A stretch of 64,000 bases of DNA. Source: Sphingobacterium bovistauri (GTDB taxonomy: Bacteria > Bacteroidota > Bacteroidia > Sphingobacteriales > Sphingobacteriaceae). A program made the translations under genes and the position numbers. The stretch spans positions 1-64,000 of the forward strand of contig NZ_JADEYP010000025.1 of the NCBI RefSeq assembly GCF_020295405.1. Reading direction: 5' to 3'. Of this stretch, positions 53,452-62,500 are shown piece by piece (the first letter of the stretch is position 1; each line of letters opens with the position of its first letter). The notes under the pieces were generated by a model, which was not told the DNA's origin, made no database searches, and worked only from the letters and a program-made list of their open reading frames with translations.

Positions 53452-54708
53452 TTGAATAAGAAAAAAATCATTAATGATCCAGTATACGGTTTTGTGTCAA
53501 TTCCGTCTGGTTTTATATTTGACCTTATTCAACATCCGTATTTCCAGCGTCTTCGGTATATAAAGCAAGTGAGTATGACACATATGGTTTACCCAGGTGC
53601 TTTACATACCAGATTTCAGCATGTTATTGGAGCAATGCATCTGATGCAATTAGCTATAGATACACTACGAAGCAAAGAAGTAGCTATTTCAGGCGAGGAA
53701 GAGGAGGCAGCGCTAGTAGCGATATTGCTTCATGATATTGGCCATGGCCCTTTTAGTCATTCTTTAGAGCACACATTGATTGAAGGAGTTTCGCATGAAG
53801 TGATTTCCTCGATGCTAATGGATAGATTAAACACTGAATTTTCAGGAAGACTATCATTGGCTATTACTATTTTCAATGATAATTACCCTCGCCGTTTCTT
53901 GCATCAGCTTGTTTCAGGACAGCTCGATACCGATCGAATGGACTATTTGAATAGAGATAGTTTTTTTACAGGAGTTTCAGAAGGAGTCATATCATTTGAT
54001 CGCATCATTAAAATGTTGACTGTCGCAAACGATGAATTAGTTGTAGAAGCAAAGGGTATTTATTCTGTTGAGAAATTCTTGATAGCACGTCGATTGATGT
54101 ATTGGCAAGTTTATCTTCATAAGACAGTAATCGCAGCAGAACAAATGCTCATTAAGGCGCTAAAAAGAGCGAAGGAGTTAAGTAATCAAGGAGAAGTATT
54201 GTTTGCAACACCAGCTTTACAGCATTTTCTGAAAAACAGAGTAAATGCAGAAAATTTTATAGCAGAAGAATCCCATCTTAATTGGTTTACAAAATTAGAT
54301 GATACGGATATACTTTCGGCATTGAAATGTTGGGTAGATCATGATGATTTTATACTGAGTACGTTATGTGAAAGAATTCTCAAAAGAGATTTATTTCGTA
54401 CAGAGCTTCGTTCAACTGATTTTGAAGAATCTGAAATTGCTTGGTATAAAGAACAAGCAAAAGAGCAACTGAATTTGACTCCAGAGCAAATCGATTATTT
54501 TATATATTATCAAGTTATTTATAATTCAGCATATAGTGCTGAAAAAGAGCCTATTCGTATTGTTAATAATAAAGGACAACTGTTAGAGATTGCAGAGGCT
54601 TCCGATCTGTCAAATTTGGAGGCATTGTCCAAAAAAGTAATTAAATACGCGTTGACATATCCCAAAGAATTGGCGACTAAAGATATGGGTGTAAGCTCAA
54701 AATATTAA
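53452..54708 (+). CDS. HD-domain phosphohydrolase
   Basis: A 418-residue metal-dependent phosphohydrolase. The HD signature is visible as H in RFQHVIGAMHL, then the paired LLHDIGHGPFSH (His-Asp) and an Asp in QLDTDRMDYLNRD. It starts with TTG (no ATG upstream in frame). Relatives include dGTPase-like enzymes, but the substrate cannot be predicted. It lies before the lipid A genes, 34 bp from lpxD, yet lpxD has its own -7 box. Confidence 0.85.
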   Translation: MNKKKIINDPVYGFVSIPSGFIFDLIQHPYFQRLRYIKQVSMTHMVYPGALHTRFQHVIGAMHLMQLAIDTLRSKEVAISGEEEEAALVAILLHDIGHGPFSHSLEHTLIEGVSHEVISSMLMDRLNTEFSGRLSLAITIFNDNYPRRFLHQLVSGQLDTDRMDYLNRDSFFTGVSEGVISFDRIIKMLTVANDELVVEAKGIYSVEKFLIARRLMYWQVYLHKTVIAAEQMLIKALKRAKELSNQGEVLFATPALQHFLKNRVNAENFIAEESHLNWFTKLDDTDILSALKCWVDHDDFILSTLCERILKRDLFRTELRSTDFEESEIAWYKEQAKEQLNLTPEQIDYFIYYQVIYNSAYSAEKEPIRIVNNKGQLLEIAEASDLSNLEALSKKVIKYALTYPKELATKDMGVSSKY

Positions 54709-54728
54709 ACTATTTTCAGAAAAAAAGA

Positions 54729-54736
54729 TACATTTG
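54729..54736 (+). promoter_or_regulatory. -7 promoter box of lpxD
   Basis: TACATTTG matches the Bacteroidota -7 consensus and ends 6 nt before the lpxD ATG, so the lipid A cluster may start with a leaderless transcript. Confidence 0.45.
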
Positions 54737-54742
54737 TAGTAC

Positions 54743-55771
54743 ATGCAATTTACAGCGGAGCAAATAGCGACATTATTAAATGGGACAGTAGAGGGAAATC
54801 CTGAAGTTTTGGTAGCACAATTAGCCAAAATTGAAGAGGGGTTTGAGGGCGCTTTGTCATTTTTGTCTAATCGTAAATATGAACAATTTTTATACGAAAC
54901 AAACTCAAGTATTGTTATCGTAAATCAAGATTTAGTCTTGCAAAAGCCTGTGAAGGCAACATTAATACGTGTAGAAGATGCATATACTTCTTTTTCGGAG
55001 TTATTAAAAGTTTATAACGCATTGCGTCTCGATCGATCAGGTCGTGAAGAGCCAACTTTTGTTCACGAATCTACGCAAATAGGTGAGGGTGGATACATTG
55101 GAGCATTTGCTTATATCAGTAAAGACGTAAAAATAGGTAAAAATGTAAAAATATATCCACGCGTATATATTGGGGATAATGTTACAATCGGGGACAATAC
55201 AACTCTTTTTCCTGGAGTTACTGTATATTATGATTGTATCATTGGCTCGAATGTAATTATTCACTCTGGATCTGTAATTGGCAGTGATGGTTTTGGATTT
55301 GCACCTCAAGCTAATGGCACTTATGATAAGATTCCACAGATTGGTAATGTGATCTTAGAAGACAATATCGAAATAGGTGCCAATACAGTAATAGATAGGG
55401 CTACATTAGGCTCAACTATAGTTCGTACAGGTGTGAAATTGGATAATCTGATTCAAATAGCGCACAATGTGGAGATTGGTGAAAATACAGTTATTGCTGC
55501 TCAAACAGGGGTCTCTGGAAGTACTAAAGTAGGAAAGCAAGTGATCTTAGGTGGGCAGGTTGGTGTTGTTGGTCACATCAGTATAGCTGATGGGACTCAA
55601 ATACAAGCCCAATCGGGGATAAACAGGACTATTAAAGATGCATACAAGAAATGGGGAGGAACTCCATTTGCTCCATACACCAGTCAATTACGTTCACAAG
55701 TAATTTATACCAAATTACCTGATCTGGAAAGACGTATAATTGAGTTGGAGAAATTATTGAAAGACAAATAA
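54743..55771 (+). CDS. lpxD: UDP-3-O-(3-hydroxyacyl)glucosamine N-acyltransferase
   Basis: Adds the second acyl chain in lipid A synthesis. 342 residues: N-terminal uridine-binding domain, then a left-handed beta-helix of hexapeptide repeats (IGDNVTIGDNTTLFPGVTVYYDCIIGSNVIIHS) with catalytic His in AHNVEIGENT. The C-terminal YTKLPDLERRIIELEKLL is a helical extension. First of lpxD, lpxC-fabZ, lpxA. Confidence 0.97.
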   Translation: MQFTAEQIATLLNGTVEGNPEVLVAQLAKIEEGFEGALSFLSNRKYEQFLYETNSSIVIVNQDLVLQKPVKATLIRVEDAYTSFSELLKVYNALRLDRSGREEPTFVHESTQIGEGGYIGAFAYISKDVKIGKNVKIYPRVYIGDNVTIGDNTTLFPGVTVYYDCIIGSNVIIHSGSVIGSDGFGFAPQANGTYDKIPQIGNVILEDNIEIGANTVIDRATLGSTIVRTGVKLDNLIQIAHNVEIGENTVIAAQTGVSGSTKVGKQVILGGQVGVVGHISIADGTQIQAQSGINRTIKDAYKKWGGTPFAPYTSQLRSQVIYTKLPDLERRIIELEKLLKDK

Positions 55772-55787
55772 AACTATTTACCATAAA

Positions 55788-57188
55788 ATGGATGAAATGA
55801 ACACAAAGCAAAGGACTATAAAATCTGAGGTTACAATTTCAGGAATTGGTTTACACACAGGTAAATCTGTTACTTTAACCTTGAGACCAGCTCCTGAGAA
55901 TCATTGGTTCAAATTTAGACGTATTGATATTGAAGATCAACCTATAGTATCAGTTGATGCTGATAATGTATCTGATACTTCAAGAGGAACTACAATTACA
56001 GAAAATGGTGCTTCAGTAAGTACAATTGAACATTTAATGGCAGCATTGATCGGTCTACAAGTAGATAATGTTCTTATTGATTTAGATGGCCCAGAAGTTC
56101 CGATTTTAGATGGAAGTTCAAGTGTTTTTATTGAGAAATTAACAGAGGTTGGTTTTGTTGATCAAGATGCTGATCGTGATTTTTACGAAATCAAAGAAAA
56201 TATTCATTATTCTGAATCAGATCGTAAAGTCGAAATCGTCGGTATGCCATTGGATGGTTATAGATTGACTTGTATGATTGATTTTAATTCTCCAGTATTG
56301 GGTAGTCAACATGCATCGATTAGCTCGATTTATGATTTTGAAAAAGAAATTTCATCATCGCGCACTTTTTGTTTTCTGCATGAGTTAGAGGCCTTGGTTA
56401 ATAATGATTTAATTAAAGGTGGCGATTTGTCTAATGCTATCGTTATCGTTGATAAGGAAGTATCAACAGATGAATTGGACAAATTACAAAGCTTATTTAA
56501 TAAGAAAGTAACTGTAGCAGATGAAGGCATATTGGATAATATACAATTAAGACACCAAAATGAGCCAGCTCGTCATAAGCTATTAGATATGATTGGTGAT
56601 TTAGCCTTAATCGGAAAACCTATTAAGGGGCATATTATGGCAGCTCGTCCTGGACATGCTGCGAATGTTGCTTTCGCAAAGCGTATTAAGAATCAAATTA
56701 AAAGAGACAAAGTAAAGAAGAAAATCAATACGTATGATATTCATGCAACACCAGTGTATGATACGGTACAAATCATGAAAATTCTTCCACATCGTCAACC
56801 ATTTTTGATGATTGATAAAATTTTGGAATTATCACAAACGCATGTTGTGGGTTTGAAAAATGTTACGATGAACGAAGATTTGTTTATGGGACATTTTCCA
56901 GGAGCGCCAGTATTCCCAGGAGTATTGCAAATAGAAGCAATGGCTCAGACTGGAGGTATTTTGGTGTTGAATACAGTGCCGGATCCTGAGAATTGGTTGA
57001 CGTTATTTTTGAAGATAGAAAATGCTAGATTCAAGAATCAGGTTCACCCAGGAGATACCATTATATTTAGTTGCGAGTTGTTAGAACCAATTCGTAGAGG
57101 TATAGCTCGTATGAAAGGCGTTGGGATGGTCGGCGAGAAGATCGTGAGTGAAGCCGAATTAATGGCTCAAATAGTAAAAGTGAAATAA
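55788..57188 (+). CDS. lpxC-fabZ: Bifunctional UDP-3-O-acyl-N-acetylglucosamine deacetylase / 3-hydroxyacyl-ACP dehydratase
   Basis: A single 466-residue chain joins LpxC (about 1-305) and FabZ (about 320-466). LpxC commits the pathway to lipid A; its zinc histidines are in STIEHLMAAL and HKLLDMIGDLALIG. FabZ dehydrates 3-hydroxyacyl-ACP; HRQPFLMIDKIL and GHFPGAPVFPGVLQIEAMAQ carry its His and Glu. This fusion is characteristic of Bacteroidota. It may start at the second Met (55797). It is 16 bp after lpxD and 10 bp before lpxA. Confidence 0.97.
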   Translation: MDEMNTKQRTIKSEVTISGIGLHTGKSVTLTLRPAPENHWFKFRRIDIEDQPIVSVDADNVSDTSRGTTITENGASVSTIEHLMAALIGLQVDNVLIDLDGPEVPILDGSSSVFIEKLTEVGFVDQDADRDFYEIKENIHYSESDRKVEIVGMPLDGYRLTCMIDFNSPVLGSQHASISSIYDFEKEISSSRTFCFLHELEALVNNDLIKGGDLSNAIVIVDKEVSTDELDKLQSLFNKKVTVADEGILDNIQLRHQNEPARHKLLDMIGDLALIGKPIKGHIMAARPGHAANVAFAKRIKNQIKRDKVKKKINTYDIHATPVYDTVQIMKILPHRQPFLMIDKILELSQTHVVGLKNVTMNEDLFMGHFPGAPVFPGVLQIEAMAQTGGILVLNTVPDPENWLTLFLKIENARFKNQVHPGDTIIFSCELLEPIRRGIARMKGVGMVGEKIVSEAELMAQIVKVK

Positions 57189-57198
57189 TTAATATATA

Positions 57199-57993
57199 AT
57201 GATACAACCTTTATCGTACATACATCCTGAAGCAAAGATTGCTGCAAATGTTGTAATTGATCCTTTCAGTACAATACATCAGGATGTGATAATTGGCGAG
57301 GGTACGTGGATCGGGTCGAATGTGACCATAATGAACGGCGCTCGCATAGGAAAGAACTGCCGTATCTTTCCAGGGGCTGTAATCTCAGGAGAACCTCAAG
57401 ATTTAAAGTTTGAGGGTGAGATAACTACAGCCGAGATAGGCGATAATACAACAATACGTGAGTGTGTCACAATCAATAGAGGTACTAAAGACAGGTATAA
57501 AACTGTAATTGGAAAGAATTGTTTAATTCAGGCATATAGTCATATAGCACATGACTGTATTATCGGGGATCATTGTATTTTTTCAAACTCAAGTACTTTG
57601 GCTGGGCATATTACGGTTGGTGACCATGTGGTATTAGCAGGTTTGGTTGCTGTGCACCAGTTTTGCAAAATTGGTTCTCATTCTTTTGTAACAGGTGGTA
57701 CATTAGTTCGTAAAGATGTTCCTCCATTTATCAAAGCGGCACGTGAGCCTATTTCTTATGCTGGTATTAACTCTGTTGGGCTTCGTCGTAGAGGATACAC
57801 ATCAGAGCAAATTTCTGAGATTCAAAATATCTATCGTGTACTATTTGTTCAAAATAGAAATTTAGCGAAAGCATTAGATATTGTGGAAGCAGAATTTGAA
57901 GCTACTGAAATCAGAGACGAGATATTGGGGTTTGTGCGTAGCTCGAATCGTGGTGTAGTAAGAGGTTTCAATACTGGAAAAGTAAGTGTTTAA
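57199..57993 (+). CDS. lpxA: UDP-N-acetylglucosamine acyltransferase
   Basis: First acylation of lipid A synthesis. 264 residues of hexapeptide repeats (IGEGTWIGSNVTIMNGARIGKNC) with the catalytic histidine in QAYSHIAHDC and the acyl-ruler region HITVGDHVVLAGLVAVHQFCKIGSH, then a helical C-terminus with GINSVGLRRRGYT. Third gene of the lpx cluster. Confidence 0.97.
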   Translation: MIQPLSYIHPEAKIAANVVIDPFSTIHQDVIIGEGTWIGSNVTIMNGARIGKNCRIFPGAVISGEPQDLKFEGEITTAEIGDNTTIRECVTINRGTKDRYKTVIGKNCLIQAYSHIAHDCIIGDHCIFSNSSTLAGHITVGDHVVLAGLVAVHQFCKIGSHSFVTGGTLVRKDVPPFIKAAREPISYAGINSVGLRRRGYTSEQISEIQNIYRVLFVQNRNLAKALDIVEAEFEATEIRDEILGFVRSSNRGVVRGFNTGKVSV

Positions 57994-58012
57994 TCATTAA
58001 AATGAGCGTTTA

Positions 58013-58633
58013 TTGAATATAACTTTACAAAATTTAGGGAGAAGGTTTAATCAAGAATGGATATTCAAAGGTATAGATTATACCTTCTCTTCCAACCAGT
58101 CATATGCAATATTAGGTCCTAATGGTTCTGGCAAATCAACGTTAATCAAGGTGTTGGCTGGACAATTGACACCCAGTGAAGGTAAAATAATATTTACCAA
58201 AGAGTCTACGACAGTTGATATAGAGTCTGTCTATAAAAATATTTCAATTGCTGCTCCTTATATCGAATTAATTGAGGAGTTCACGCTTAATGAATTATTT
58301 AAATTCCATTTCGAATTCAAGAACTATCTTCCCAATTTTGATTCAAAAAAAATCATAGAAATCTTAGGAATGGAAAAGTCTGCAAATAAGAGTTTGAAAT
58401 TCTTTTCGTCAGGAATGAAGCAACGTGTTAAGTTAGCATTAGCCTGTTGTAGTGAATCAAGACTTTTATTTTTGGATGAGCCCACTTCCAATCTTGATAC
58501 TTCAGGCGAGCAGTGGTATTTGGATCTCGTTAAATCTACATTATCTTCAGATCGACTATTGATAATTGGATCCAATCAAGAGAAAGAGTATACTTTTTGT
58601 GATCAAACATTTTCTATTACTTCTTATAAGTAA
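58013..58633 (+). CDS. ABC transporter ATP-binding protein, small
   Basis: A 206-residue ATPase starting at TTG 58013 (the nearby ATG at 58002 runs into a stop after four codons). Walker A GPNGSGKSTLIK, signature FSSGMKQRVKLALA, Walker B LLFLDEPTSNLD. No permease is adjacent; it follows lpxA by 19 bp in the same direction and may be co-transcribed. The partner is unknown; resembles the cytochrome c maturation (CcmA) and gliding-type ATPases in size. Confidence 0.85.
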   Translation: MNITLQNLGRRFNQEWIFKGIDYTFSSNQSYAILGPNGSGKSTLIKVLAGQLTPSEGKIIFTKESTTVDIESVYKNISIAAPYIELIEEFTLNELFKFHFEFKNYLPNFDSKKIIEILGMEKSANKSLKFFSSGMKQRVKLALACCSESRLLFLDEPTSNLDTSGEQWYLDLVKSTLSSDRLLIIGSNQEKEYTFCDQTFSITSYK

Positions 58634-58665
58634 GTCAATCGTTTTTATAAGCGCATACTTTTTTC

Positions 58666-58673
58666 TATTTTTG
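58666..58673 (+). promoter_or_regulatory. -7 promoter box of efp
   Basis: TATTTTTG, 33 bp upstream of the efp start. No strong -33 TTG. Confidence 0.4.
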
Positions 58674-58706
58674 CATTTGTAATTTATTAACAATAATATA
58701 AATCAA

Positions 58707-59267
58707 ATGGCTAAAGCTTCAGAAGTAAAATCAGGTAATGTTTTACGTTTCAATGGTGAATTGGTAAATGTTGAAGAATTTATACACCGTACACCAGGTA
58801 ACTTGCGTGCTTTTTATCAAGCCAAAATGCGTAATGTTAAAACAGGTAAAGTTGTAGAATATAGATTTCGTGTAGATGAAGCGGTAGAGATCGCACGTGT
58901 AGAAACGAGTGATTATCAATATCTATATGAGGATGGAGAGTTTTTTGTGGTTATGGACAATGCATCATATGAACAATTCAATATTCCAAAATTTTTGTTC
59001 GGTAGTTCGGCACGATTCTTGAAAGAGGGTATGAATGTAATTGTTGCATTTGAAAGTGATGAAGCTATTATGGCTCAAGCACCTAAGAATGTCGAGTTAG
59101 AAATTACATATACAGAGCCTGCTGTAAAAGGGGATACCTCTACTAATGCTATGAAAAAGGCTACAGTTGAAACTGGTGTAGAAATTAATGTACCTCTTTT
59201 TATCAATCAAGGTGACAAAGTTAAAGTAGATACAGCGTCGGGTGATTATATCGAGCGTGTAAAATAA
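58707..59267 (+). CDS. efp: Elongation factor P
   Basis: Relieves ribosome stalling at polyproline. 186 residues with the standard three beta domains: KASEVKSGNVLRFNGELVNVEEF start, YRFRVDEAVEIARVET, and C-terminal GDKVKVDTASGDYIERVK. The tip of the domain I loop reads TPGNLRAF, so the position occupied by modified Lys (E. coli) or Arg (Pseudomonas) is Asn. The variant is seen in other Bacteroidota. Its own -7 box lies upstream. Confidence 0.95.
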   Translation: MAKASEVKSGNVLRFNGELVNVEEFIHRTPGNLRAFYQAKMRNVKTGKVVEYRFRVDEAVEIARVETSDYQYLYEDGEFFVVMDNASYEQFNIPKFLFGSSARFLKEGMNVIVAFESDEAIMAQAPKNVELEITYTEPAVKGDTSTNAMKKATVETGVEINVPLFINQGDKVKVDTASGDYIERVK

Positions 59268-59349
59268 AATATTTAAGAATTTAGGTTTAGGTTGATTATT
59301 TCGGTCTTGTTAGTACTCCACTGCAAGACCGTTTTTAGTATAAGAGAAT

Positions 59350-59922
59350 ATGACTAAAGACCAATTGCGTTCGGAATATAAGAAGAAGCGAAATAATCTA
59401 AGTATTGAAGTAAGATTGTATTTAAATTTGCAGATTTTAGAAAATTTGAAACAATTTGATTGGCAATTATACACATATGTACATGTCTATTTCCCTATAG
59501 AAAAATTCAATGAGCCTGACACCTCATCCTTTATAAAATGGATCACTGTAAATTTTCCTCATATCAAATTAGTTGTTTCGAAATCTGACTTTAGCAAAGG
59601 TGTAATGATGAATTATTTGCTTGAAAAGGATACGAAACTCGTAGAAAATAATTGGGGTATATTGGAGCCTGTCGGAGGACGTATAGTTGAGGAGACGCAG
59701 ATAGATGTTGTGTTGGTTCCTTTGCTAGTGGTCGATAAACAAGGAAATAGAGTAGGTTATGGAAAAGGGTTTTACGATAAATTTTTGGGGAACTGTCGTA
59801 CGGATGTGAAATCTTATGGCATCAGCTTTTTCGAACCCATAGACTGTATTTCTGATGTAGGAGAATGGGATAGGAGGTTGACAAATTGTATAACCCCATT
59901 GAAGATCTATTCATTTAAATAA
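59350..59922 (+). CDS. 5-formyltetrahydrofolate cyclo-ligase
   Basis: Converts 5-formyl-THF to 5,10-methenyl-THF with ATP. 190 residues. N-terminal LRSEYKKKRNNLS helix, VLVPLLVVDKQGNRVGYGKGFYDKFL with the phosphate-binding GYGKGFYD motif. It ends at a bidirectional terminator shared with the MFS gene. Confidence 0.93.
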   Translation: MTKDQLRSEYKKKRNNLSIEVRLYLNLQILENLKQFDWQLYTYVHVYFPIEKFNEPDTSSFIKWITVNFPHIKLVVSKSDFSKGVMMNYLLEKDTKLVENNWGILEPVGGRIVEETQIDVVLVPLLVVDKQGNRVGYGKGFYDKFLGNCRTDVKSYGISFFEPIDCISDVGEWDRRLTNCITPLKIYSFK

Positions 59923-59959
59923 AAAATGCCCTAGAAGTTTATTTCTAGGGCATTTTTTG
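59923..59959. terminator. Bidirectional terminator at 59.9 kb
   Basis: A near-perfect hairpin AAAATGCCCTAGAA / TTCTAGGGCATTTT with A- and T-tracts on either side separates convergent genes. Confidence 0.85.
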
Positions 59960-59970
59960 AAGAATATAAA

Positions 59971-61284
59971 TTATGCTTTTTTGCCTATTTTATGTCCATA
60001 AGTAGCAAAATATAAGATATATAAATATGGAGGAATCATAGCAACTAAGAATGCCATTTGGAAATTCATACCTACAGTATCTTTTAAGTATCCATAAAGT
60101 AATGGCCATATTGCACCTCCCGCAATACCCATTACCATAATAGCAGATCCAGTTTTTGTAAATTTACCCAATCCTTTTATACCAAGGGGAAAAATCGCGG
60201 GCCATAATAAAGCGTTTGCAACACCTAATAAGGCTAATGCAATATATGATGTAAGTCCTGTCGTGAATACGGAAAATACAGTTAAACCAATACCTACAAA
60301 TGTACAGATACGTAATGCGTATTGTTGTGAAACATATTTTGGAATTGCAACAATACCAATAAAATACCCCAATAACATACAAACTAGTGTAAATGCGGTA
60401 CCGTACTTTACAAAGAATTCTGGTAAGGCCAATTGATGACCATAAGTACCGATAATATCTCCAGCCATTACCTCAACAGCTACAGTAGCGAAGATAGCTA
60501 ATGAACCTAAAAATAAATGTGGGAAATCGAATACACTGTTTTTCTTTTCACTAGCGCTAGTAGCTATTGAAGATTCATCCTCTTTATCTACATCAACTGG
60601 AGGCATTTTAGCTAATTTTATTACAAGTGCAAATAAGCAAACTACTACAGCTAAAATAATGTATAATGTATCAACTCTGCTTAATAAGGATTGCATCAAT
60701 GCATCATGTTCTGGTCCTGGAGGCAAACTTTTTAGTTTTTCAGAAATTTCAGCAGAGCCCTTTAATAGAACGCCACCTAGAATGAAGGGAACAATAATGC
60801 CTGCTCCTTTATTAAATACGCCAGCGATTGCGATACGTTGTGCAGCACTGTCGATTGGTCCAATAATACTTAAGTAAGGGTTGATAGCAGTCTGCATTAA
60901 AGCCATCGCTGAACCTTGTACAAATATGCCTAATAAGAATAGGTTATAGCTACCTTGATGTGCAGCAGGAATAAATATTAAAGACCCTACACCTAATAGG
61001 ATAAGGCTTAAAATTAAACCGTACTCAAACCCTGTTTTTTTTATAATCCAAGAACTTGGTAAGGCTAAAAAGAAGTAAGCAATGTAGGAGGCAAACAATA
61101 CAAAAAATGCTTGCAAATCAGAATCTAGTCTGAAAGCTAATTTAACAAAAGGAATTAAAGCTCCATTTGCCCAAGTAAAGAATCCTAAAATGAAAAACAA
61201 AAGACAGCAGATAGCCATAGGAAGAAAGGCGGTCTTTTGTGGCTGCGCATTCCCTAAAGCGCTCGATGGAGATGTTGAAGACAT
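59971..61284 (-). CDS. MFS sugar:H+ symporter, FucP/GluP type
   Basis: A 437-residue permease with 12 predicted helices. The FucP/GluP family resemblance is in GFFTWANGALIPFVKLAF near the N-terminus, MQTAINPYLSIIGP and GAIWPLLYGYLKD near the C-terminus. It probably takes up glucose, galactose, fucose or N-acetylglucosamine by proton symport. Monocistronic on the minus strand; the 278-bp region upstream holds a terminator for the neighbouring operon and no gene. Confidence 0.9.
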   Translation of the reverse strand: MSSTSPSSALGNAQPQKTAFLPMAICCLLFFILGFFTWANGALIPFVKLAFRLDSDLQAFFVLFASYIAYFFLALPSSWIIKKTGFEYGLILSLILLGVGSLIFIPAAHQGSYNLFLLGIFVQGSAMALMQTAINPYLSIIGPIDSAAQRIAIAGVFNKGAGIIVPFILGGVLLKGSAEISEKLKSLPPGPEHDALMQSLLSRVDTLYIILAVVVCLFALVIKLAKMPPVDVDKEDESSIATSASEKKNSVFDFPHLFLGSLAIFATVAVEVMAGDIIGTYGHQLALPEFFVKYGTAFTLVCMLLGYFIGIVAIPKYVSQQYALRICTFVGIGLTVFSVFTTGLTSYIALALLGVANALLWPAIFPLGIKGLGKFTKTGSAIMVMGIAGGAIWPLLYGYLKDTVGMNFQMAFLVAMIPPYLYILYFATYGHKIGKKA

Positions 61285-61449
61285 ACTTTGATTAAATTTG
61301 TTAATTATTCTTTTTAGAACTTTTTTAGATATTATAATTTTATTTATTGGTTTAAAGATTAAAAGTTCCTCTTACAAGACTAATAAAATTTAATGGATTT
61401 TTAAAAAAATATTTTAAGCACACGATTGTTCTTTTTAAAAATTTTAATA

Positions 61450-61482
61450 AAAGAGAGGACTCGTTGGGCGAATCCTCTCTAA
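61450..61482 (-). terminator. Terminator after the hotdog thioesterase gene
   Basis: A hairpin AGAGAGGA(C)TCG / CGAATCCTCTCT followed on the minus strand by TTTTATTAAAA ends the minus operon (histidine kinase, DinB, thioesterase). Confidence 0.7.
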
Positions 61483-61562
61483 AAACCTAAACCGTATCAT
61501 ATTACCATGTTAATGGTACTTTGTATTGATAACAATATTGATCTTGAAAAGTTTTGAATTTT

Positions 61563-61985
61563 TTATTTTTTAATGATCGCGACTGTTAGTCTTGATATGC
61601 ATATTAATCTTTTCTTATCATCACTAATTTTTATATCCCACACGTGTGTCGTTCTACCAAGATGTATTGGCGTGCAGACTGCATCAAGGTGATTGCCTAA
61701 TTTGCCAGGACGGAGGTGGTTTGCATTAACCTCTAGGCCAACAGCATTGTGCGTGTCTGTGTCAATTATCAAGGCTGAAGCAACACTTCCAACCGATTCA
61801 GCTAGGACGACTGAAGCACCTCCATGTAATATGCCATATGGCTGTAATACTTTCTCCGTAATGGGCATAGAGGCTACTAAACTATCACCTGTAATAGAAG
61901 TTGCTTTTATGTCTAACAAGCCAGTCATGTATTTGCTAAATAATACATTTATATCCTCCAATTTATATCCTGTCCTCCAAATCAT
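61563..61985 (-). CDS. PaaI/YdiI-family hotdog thioesterase
   Basis: A 140-residue acyl-CoA thioesterase of the single-hotdog type, probably a tetramer. The catalytic segment HGGASVVLAESVGSVAS has the histidine and glutamate of the PaaI/YdiI family, and VGLEVNANHLRP is the second signature. Likely substrates are aromatic or DHNA-type CoA thioesters; no menaquinone genes are adjacent. It is 2 bp downstream of the DinB gene. Confidence 0.88.
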   Translation of the reverse strand: MIWRTGYKLEDINVLFSKYMTGLLDIKATSITGDSLVASMPITEKVLQPYGILHGGASVVLAESVGSVASALIIDTDTHNAVGLEVNANHLRPGKLGNHLDAVCTPIHLGRTTHVWDIKISDDKKRLICISRLTVAIIKK

Positions 61986-61987
61986 CT

Positions 61988-62500
61988 TTAGCTGTTTAAG
62001 TATTTTTGTTGTAATATGAATTGATGATGATTTAAATGTCCTGCGATTACGTAAATGAAAGCGAGAACAGAGATCAGTCTATCCGAAGCCATTCCCTTGC
62101 GAGTAAGTTCTACTTCGTTGAATGTTTTAAATAGTGCAATGTTAGCTGCTCTGAGGTGTTTAAATTCTTCAATTATACTATCGATCTCTCTTTCATTGTG
62201 ACGACCAAAAGTGACGAATTCATCCTGTTCAAATGATGCTAATGCTGTCATATCATTGCGAGCAAAACGTAAAGCACGATAAGACATTACTCGTTCTGTG
62301 TCAATGATGTGGCATAGAATTTCTTTTACAGTCCATTTTCCCTCAGCGTAGGTGTACAGTTCTTTTTCTTTCGGAATTTCCTTAATAAATTGAGGAAATA
62401 ACTCAAGTTGGTTTTGGAGTTCTTCCATAACGTCACCTTGAACATTCTCTATGTAATCTTCGTAAATCGCAGGATAGTCGTCAGACTTGAGTAGGTTCAT
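61988..62500 (-). CDS. DinB-family protein
   Basis: A 170-residue four-helix protein of the DinB/YfiT fold. Three histidines that could bind a metal are visible in EILCHIIDTERVMSYRALRFAR and VIAGHLNHHQFIL. Members act as metal-dependent transferases or hydrolases with bacillithiol or other thiols; the role here is unknown. Its start overlaps the histidine kinase gene by 20 bp. Confidence 0.82.
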   Translation of the reverse strand: MNLLKSDDYPAIYEDYIENVQGDVMEELQNQLELFPQFIKEIPKEKELYTYAEGKWTVKEILCHIIDTERVMSYRALRFARNDMTALASFEQDEFVTFGRHNEREIDSIIEEFKHLRAANIALFKTFNEVELTRKGMASDRLISVLAFIYVIAGHLNHHQFILQQKYLNS

